DNA from: Rhodobacterales bacterium
Lineage (GTDB): Bacteria > Pseudomonadota > Alphaproteobacteria > Rhizobiales > Stappiaceae
Reading direction: 5' to 3'
NCBI GenBank assembly: GCA_008107755.1
Contig: VIRH01000137.1
Coordinates: 372,001 to 436,000, forward strand
DNA: 64,000 nucleotides
Both the position numbers and the translations under genes were made by a program. The notes beneath the pieces were generated by a model. That model worked only from the letters and a program-made list of their open reading frames with translations. It was not told the origin of the DNA and made no database searches. Below are positions 59,477-64,000 of this stretch, in pieces; position 1 is the first letter of the stretch, and every line of letters begins with the position of its first letter.

Positions 59477-59661
59477 TTTCCTCATCGGACGAGCCGGCAG
59501 AAATGGCCCGGGGGGCGCCGACTGCAAAACCCACGAAACGACATGAGGAACTTGCTTCAAAATGAGGCCTGCGCCAATGACCAAGATCACGAAATGTTGG
59601 AATCGGGTCGGGGGGCCGACGTCAGGACCAGGGAAGGCCGAGCGGCAAACCGTCGTCATCA

Positions 59662-59690
59662 AAACGAAAAGGCCGCCCGGGGGCGGCCTT
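59662..59690 (-). terminator. Terminator of the sdh operon
   Basis: A 10-bp perfect stem (AAGGCCGCCC / GGGCGGCCTT) around CG is followed on the minus strand by TTCGTTTTG, 28 bp past the sdhB stop. Confidence 0.85.
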
Positions 59691-59717
59691 CACATTGGTC
59701 TCGAAATCCGACGCGCG

Positions 59718-60500
59718 TCAGACGCGGCGTTCGACCATCATCTTCTTGATTTCCGCAATCGCCTTGGCCGGGTTGAGCCCCTTCGGGCAGGCCTGCGAGC
59801 AGTTCATGATCGTGTGGCAACGATAGAGGCGGAAGGGGTCTTCCAGGTTGTCCAGACGCTCGCCGGTCGCCTCGTCGCGGCTGTCGATGAGCCAGCGATA
59901 GGCCTGCAGCAGGATAGCCGGGCCGAGGTAGCGATCACCGTTCCACCAGTAGGACGGGCAGGATGTGGAGCAGCAGGCACACAGAATGCACTCATATAGG
60001 CCGTCGAGCTTCTCGCGATCCTCATGCGACTGGCGCCATTCCTTTTCCGGGGCCGGAGACACCGTCTGCAGCCAGGGTTCGATGGACCGGTGCTGGGCAT
60101 AAAAGCGCGTCAGGTCCGGCACCAGATCCTTGACCACCGGCATATGCGGCAGCGGATAGATCTTCACCACGTCGCCGGCGACCTCGTCCGTGCCCTTGGT
60201 GCAGGCCAGGGTGTTGGTGCCGTCGATGTTCATGGCGCAGGACCCGCAGATCCCTTCGCGGCAGGAGCGGCGGAAGGTCAGCGTCGGATCGATCTTGTTC
60301 TTGATGTAGATGAGACCGTCGAGCACCATCGGGCCGCAGTTGTCCGCATCCACGAAATAGGTATCGACCCTCGGGTTGCGGCCGTCGTCCGGGTTCCAGC
60401 GGTAGATACGGTATTCGCGCAGGTTGGTCGCGCCTTCCGGCTTGTCCCACACCTTGCCTTCCGTCACCTGGGAGTTCCGGGGAAGCGTCAGCTGAACCAT
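59718..60500 (-). CDS. sdhB: Succinate dehydrogenase iron-sulfur subunit
   Basis: This 260-residue subunit carries the 2Fe-2S block [15 protein letters not shown] and the two C-terminal clusters [17 protein letters not shown] and [17 protein letters not shown]. It passes electrons from SdhA to ubiquinone at the inner membrane. It is 61 bp after an FkbM methyltransferase, which separates it from sdhA. Confidence 0.97.
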   Translation of the reverse strand: MVQLTLPRNSQVTEGKVWDKPEGATNLREYRIYRWNPDDGRNPRVDTYFVDADNCGPMVLDGLIYIKNKIDPTLTFRRSCREGICGSCAMNIDGTNTLACTKGTDEVAGDVVKIYPLPHMPVVKDLVPDLTRFYAQHRSIEPWLQTVSPAPEKEWRQSHEDREKLDGLYECILCACCSTSCPSYWWNGDRYLGPAILLQAYRWLIDSRDEATGERLDNLEDPFRLYRCHTIMNCSQACPKGLNPAKAIAEIKKMMVERRV

Positions 60501-60561
60501 TTCGTTACTGCTCCGCGTTGGGCCCCTGGTTTCGCGTCCGGGGCCAAAGCGTCCTCAAGGC

Positions 60562-61410
60562 TCACGCAGCGAGCTCGAAGACCATGTTGTCATCTGTCCG
60601 GCCGGTGACCTTGTAGGCCCGGTTTGCAAGCTCGGCTATGCAATCCTCGGTCCAGTAGGGCCGGCAATTGGTTTCAAGAAGGATCACGCGGGGCCAGAGT
60701 GTTCTGTCCGCGTGCCTCAGGAAGGGCAGCACCACACGGTCCTCGAACCCTTCCACATCCACTTTCAATACGTCTATCCGCGACAGGCCCTGCTCGTCGG
60801 CGATGGCGGTCAGCGGCCGAACCTTCACGAAGGTCGGCGACCAGTCACCCGCCCATTCTCCCGTGGTCAGGTCCTCCACGAAGGTGGCAAAGCCACAATT
60901 CGAGGGTTCCTGCCACAGCGGCAGCGTGTCGTCGCGCGCGCCGACCGCCGTGTTGACGATCGTCACGTTGCCGGGGTCGTTCAGGGCGACATTGAAGCGC
61001 AGCTTGTCCGCCGTCTGCGGATTGGCCTCGATCGAAACGACCTGTGCTCCCAGCCCGGCGGCGAAGATCGAATAGGAGCCGATATTGGCACCGACATCGA
61101 CGAACACCTTGTTCTTGCCGAGATGCGGTTCGAGCAGACGATGTTCCTCACGCTCCGGCAAACGGCCCTTGGCGAGGATCTTCCGGTCGTCATAATTCTC
61201 GCCCGGATAGATCCTGAACTTCAGGCCGTCGGCTTCCATGTCGTACGGCCCCCGAAAGAACCGGGAGACCATGGACCGGATACGCTTGCGCAGACCTTTC
61301 GACAGGTCGTGACGGTCGGCAAGACGCCAGGCGGCCCGAACCATCCGCTCGGCCGGATAGGTGCCGAACGGACTGATCGTGTCCAACTGGGTTGTTGCCG
61401 CGTCGCTCAA
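60562..61410 (-). CDS. FkbM-family methyltransferase inserted in the sdh operon
   Basis: This 282-residue protein has a Rossmann methyltransferase domain: FVDVGANIGSYSIFA (motif I), VVSIEANPQTADKLRFN, and IDVLKVDVEGFEDRVVLPFL. FkbM enzymes methylate sugars, lipids or small molecules. It starts 12 bp after the sdhA stop and is in the same direction as sdhA and sdhB, so it is almost certainly cotranscribed. A role in SDH itself is not evident; the neighbourhood may only reflect insertion. Confidence 0.88.
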   Translation of the reverse strand: MSDAATTQLDTISPFGTYPAERMVRAAWRLADRHDLSKGLRKRIRSMVSRFFRGPYDMEADGLKFRIYPGENYDDRKILAKGRLPEREEHRLLEPHLGKNKVFVDVGANIGSYSIFAAGLGAQVVSIEANPQTADKLRFNVALNDPGNVTIVNTAVGARDDTLPLWQEPSNCGFATFVEDLTTGEWAGDWSPTFVKVRPLTAIADEQGLSRIDVLKVDVEGFEDRVVLPFLRHADRTLWPRVILLETNCRPYWTEDCIAELANRAYKVTGRTDDNMVFELAA

Positions 61411-61422
61411 CCGGTCGCTCTC

Positions 61423-63249
61423 CTAGTAGACGCGCGCCTTGGGGGCGATCTTCTTCGGATCGATGCCGCCGTCCTCAAGCTTCGTCAGCGGATCGACCAC
61501 GACCGGACGGTAGTCCAGCGTGATGTCGCCGTCTTCGCTCACCCAGGCAAGCGTGTGCTTGCGCCAGTTCTCGTCGTCACGGCCGTCAAACGGACCGTCC
61601 TTGAAGTCCTCGCGAGCGTGCGCACCGCGGCTTTCCTTGCGGGCTTCCGCACCGTAGACGGTGGTGATCGCGTTCGCCATCAGGTTCTCCAGTTCCAGCG
61701 TTTCCACCAGATCGGAGTTCCAGATCAGCGAATGATCGGTCACCTTCAGGTCCTTCAGCTCGCCCCAGATTTCGGACAGTCGCTTGCAGCCCTGCTCCAG
61801 GCTTTCCTGGGTGCGGAAGACGGCTGCATCTTCCTGCATCGCGTGCTGCATGTTGTCGCGCAGGTCCGCCGTCGGGAGGGTGCCGTTGGCATGGCGCAGG
61901 CTGTCGAAGCGTTCCATGATCTTGTCGCAGGAGGCTTCGTTGGGCGTTGGAATGGGAGCCACACGGTCGATGACCTCGCCGGCGCGGATAGCCGCGGCAC
62001 GGCCGAAGACCACGAGGTCGGTCAGCGAGTTGGACCCCAGGCGGTTGGCGCCGTGAACCGATGCACAGGCCGCCTCGCCGACGGCCATCAGGCCAGGCTG
62101 GATGCGGTTCGGGTTTTCCCCGTCCGCATTCAGGACTTCGCCCCAGTAGTTGGTCGGGATGCCGCCCATGTTGTAGTGCACGGTCGGAAGAACCGGGATC
62201 GGCTCCTTGGTCAGATCGACGCCGGCAAAGATCTTGGCCGATTCCGAAATGCCCGGCAGGCGCTCCGCGAGAAGGGCCGGATCGAGGTGATCGAGGTGCA
62301 GGAAGATGTGGTCCTTGTTCGGACCGACACCGCGGCCCTCGCGAATTTCCATGGTCATGCAGCGAGACACCACGTCGCGGGATGCAAGATCCTTCGCGGA
62401 CGGCGCATAGCGCTCCATGAAACGTTCACCTTCGGAGTTGACCAGATAGCCGCCTTCGCCGCGCGCACCCTCGGTGATCAGACAGCCGGAGCCGTAGATG
62501 CCGGTCGGGTGGAACTGGACGAACTCCATATCCTGAAGCGGCAGCCCCGCACGGGCGACCATGCCGCCGCCGTCGCCGGTGCAGGTATGGGCGGAGGTGG
62601 CTGAGAAAAAGGCCCGGCCGTAACCGCCTGTGGCCAGCACGACCATCTTCGCCGAGAAACGGTGCATCGTGCCGTCGTCGAGGTTCCACGCGATCACGCC
62701 CTGACACACGCCGTCTTCCGACATGATCAGGTCGAGCGCGAAATACTCGATGTAGAATTCGGCATTGTTGCGCAGGGACTGGCCATAAAGCGTGTGCAGA
62801 ATGGCATGGCCGGTCCGGTCCGCCGCGGCGCAGGTGCGCTGCACGGGGGGGCCTTCGCCGAAATTCTGCATGTGGCCGCCGAACGGCCGCTGGTAGATCT
62901 TGCCTTCCTCGTTCCGCGAGAAGGGAACGCCGTAATGCTCCAGCTCGTAGACGGCTTTCGGAGCTTCGCGGGCGAGATATTCCATCGCGTCGGTGTCGCC
63001 GAGCCAGTCGGAACCCTTCACGGTGTCGTACATGTGCCACTGCCAGCTGTCCGGCGTCATATTGACGAGGGACGCGGCAATGCCGCCCTGGGCGGCCACG
63101 GTGTGCGAGCGTGTCGGGAACACCTTGGTGATGCAGGCCGTGCGCAGGCCCTGCTCGGCCATGCCGAGCGTGGCGCGCAGGCCGGAGCCGCCGGCGCCAA
63201 CGACGACCACATCGTACTTGTGGTCGACAAATTCATAGGTCTTGGCCAT
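61423..63249 (-). CDS. sdhA: Succinate dehydrogenase flavoprotein subunit
   Basis: This 608-residue subunit oxidises succinate to fumarate. The FAD-binding N-terminus [15 protein letters not shown], the covalent-FAD His region [15 protein letters not shown], and substrate blocks [21 protein letters not shown] and [21 protein letters not shown] are present. It lies 5 bp after sdhD. Confidence 0.98.
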   Translation of the reverse strand: MAKTYEFVDHKYDVVVVGAGGSGLRATLGMAEQGLRTACITKVFPTRSHTVAAQGGIAASLVNMTPDSWQWHMYDTVKGSDWLGDTDAMEYLAREAPKAVYELEHYGVPFSRNEEGKIYQRPFGGHMQNFGEGPPVQRTCAAADRTGHAILHTLYGQSLRNNAEFYIEYFALDLIMSEDGVCQGVIAWNLDDGTMHRFSAKMVVLATGGYGRAFFSATSAHTCTGDGGGMVARAGLPLQDMEFVQFHPTGIYGSGCLITEGARGEGGYLVNSEGERFMERYAPSAKDLASRDVVSRCMTMEIREGRGVGPNKDHIFLHLDHLDPALLAERLPGISESAKIFAGVDLTKEPIPVLPTVHYNMGGIPTNYWGEVLNADGENPNRIQPGLMAVGEAACASVHGANRLGSNSLTDLVVFGRAAAIRAGEVIDRVAPIPTPNEASCDKIMERFDSLRHANGTLPTADLRDNMQHAMQEDAAVFRTQESLEQGCKRLSEIWGELKDLKVTDHSLIWNSDLVETLELENLMANAITTVYGAEARKESRGAHAREDFKDGPFDGRDDENWRKHTLAWVSEDGDITLDYRPVVVDPLTKLEDGGIDPKKIAPKARVY

Positions 63250-63254
63250 ACGGG

Positions 63255-63638
63255 TCAGCCTCCAAAGCCAATCTTGAGCACCGCAAAAATGCAGCCGAAG
63301 CCGATAAAGGCGCAGAAAAACGTGTTTGCCATCAGGGAGAGGAACTTCAGGCCATCGCTGTGGATGTAGTCCTCGATGATCACCTGCATGCCGAGCTTCA
63401 TGTGGTAGACGCCGGAGAGGATGACCAGCAGCAGAACGATGGAGACCAGCGGATTGCGCAGGGTCTCGATGACATCGTCGTGGCTGGAGCCCTGCATGGA
63501 GATGACCATGATGACGAAGAAGCAGATCAGGAAGACGTTGGCGAACGCCGTGACGTGCTGCTTCCAGAAATGATCGGTGCCTTCCTTGGCCGAGCCGAGG
63601 CCCCGAACCTTGTTCAGCGGGGTGCGCATATCTTTCAT
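63255..63638 (-). CDS. sdhD: Succinate dehydrogenase membrane anchor
   Basis: This 127-residue protein has three transmembrane helices (about 35-51, 65-82, 103-122) and family features [15 protein letters not shown] and [20 protein letters not shown], with His residues for heme b and quinone. AGGAG lies seven bases before ATG 63638; a frame start at 63656 is not needed. It is 10 bp after sdhC. Confidence 0.95.
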   Translation of the reverse strand: MKDMRTPLNKVRGLGSAKEGTDHFWKQHVTAFANVFLICFFVIMVISMQGSSHDDVIETLRNPLVSIVLLLVILSGVYHMKLGMQVIIEDYIHSDGLKFLSLMANTFFCAFIGFGCIFAVLKIGFGG

Positions 63639-63648
63639 GACGCTCTCC

Positions 63649-64000
63649 TTATCCAACCACGTAACCGATGATCCAGAGGATCAGCGTCAGGGAAACAGAC
63701 CCGATGATCGTCGCCTTGGCCATCCACTCGCGCGCTTCCTTGCCGAAGCCCTTGCCCATCGCCCAGACCAGATGGCGAAGGCCGCCGAGCATGTGATGGA
63801 CGAGCGCCCAGGTGAAGCCGAACAGGACCAGACGGCCAAGAATCGAGCCGTAGAGATCGTTGACAAAATCAAAGTAATCCGGCCCCGCGGCGGCGGCGAT
63901 CAGCCACCAGGCCAGTAGGATTGTGCCGAAATACAGCGCCGCGCCGGTGATGCGGTGCAGGATCGACATTACCATCGTCAGAATGGGCTTATAGATCTGA
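63649..64000 (-). CDS. sdhC: Succinate dehydrogenase cytochrome b556 subunit, truncated at window edge
   Basis: The visible 116 residues begin within QIYKPILTMVMSILHRITG and hold three transmembrane helices with HHMLGGLRHLVWAMG (heme-ligand His region) before the C-terminus. The N-terminus lies beyond position 64000; about 15-20 residues are missing. sdhC is the first gene of the sdhCDA-fkbM-sdhB row. Confidence 0.95.
   Translation of the reverse strand, partial: QIYKPILTMVMSILHRITGAALYFGTILLAWWLIAAAAGPDYFDFVNDLYGSILGRLVLFGFTWALVHHMLGGLRHLVWAMGKGFGKEAREWMAKATIIGSVSLTLILWIIGYVVG

Noticed and set aside
58776-59534. An N-terminal extension of creD of about 253 residues
   Set aside because: The extension is Arg/Gln/Pro-rich, opposes no family region and overlaps the HExxH gene. 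A good ribosome site precedes the ATG at 58775.

Overview
The window looks like a contiguous stretch of the main chromosome of a GC-rich alphaproteobacterium. Almost every gene belongs to a conserved housekeeping set, and the order fits the Hyphomicrobiales (Rhizobiales), possibly a Stappiaceae-like genome (Roseibium/Labrenzia/Stappia). The evidence is: the chvI-chvG-hprK-EIIA-HPr cluster divergent from pckA; a DivL-type cell-cycle kinase with Tyr in place of His, and a GcrA-type protein; an Omp19-type lipoprotein; and TCA-cycle operons of the mdh-sucCDAB-lpd and sdhCDBA kind. The family-level placement is inferred from memory of gene order, not from a search. No rRNA, tRNA, CRISPR array, prophage or intact insertion sequence was seen.

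Layout. 1-9703 (all minus): ahcY, divL, a TsaE-AmgK fusion, a MurU-like nucleotidyltransferase, addB and the first codons of addA. This block joins SAM recycling, cell-cycle control, tRNA modification/cell-wall sugar salvage and double-strand-break repair. 10001-15234 (minus): cfa, then an incomplete regulatory PTS (HPr, EIIA-Man, HPr kinase) coupled to the ChvG-ChvI envelope-stress two-component system. 15736-20309 (plus): pckA, then a split XdhC pair and an MPT-binding/MobA-like fusion for molybdenum-enzyme maturation. 20593-23070 (plus): an orphan GcrA sigma-interaction domain and a GAF-PAS-PAS-GGDEF cyclase. 23295-28263 (minus): the F1 ATP synthase operon atpHAGDC. 28688-34277: a 5'-truncated DUF1428 pseudogene, priA, transaldolase, a PPP-family phosphatase and xerC. 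34353-35104: two small secreted proteins of unknown role. 35416-46718 (minus): one long TCA operon mdh-sucC-sucD-sucA-sucB-lysE-hypothetical-SDR-lpdA. 46906-51069: zapE, a DUF7662 protein, Omp19, a degenerate LMW-phosphatase-like protein and a MAPEG protein. 51187-55690 (plus): an acyltransferase, recQ and two outer-membrane beta-barrels. 55892-59476 (minus): msrA, a VOC protein, a MITE-like palindromic element, creD and a small HExxH protein. 59718-64000 (minus): the sdhCDAB operon, interrupted by an FkbM methyltransferase and running off the right edge.

How the parts work together. The carbon-flow genes (pckA, both TCA operons, ATP synthase) sit with regulators that probably read carbon and envelope state (HPr/EIIA/HprK, ChvG/ChvI). 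A 14-bp palindrome before pckA and a 22-bp palindrome before the ahcY promoter look like dedicated operators. Four GANTC (CcrM methylation) sites lie within 116 bp upstream of divL, and an orphan GcrA-like domain lies 12 kb away, so the window carries two links to the CcrM/GcrA/DivL cell-cycle circuit. The most unusual items are the orphan GcrA domain, the LMW-phosphatase fold lacking its catalytic Arg, the small HExxH protein, the FkbM gene inside sdh, and the MITE-like repeat. I found no clearly new multi-gene defence or biosynthetic system.
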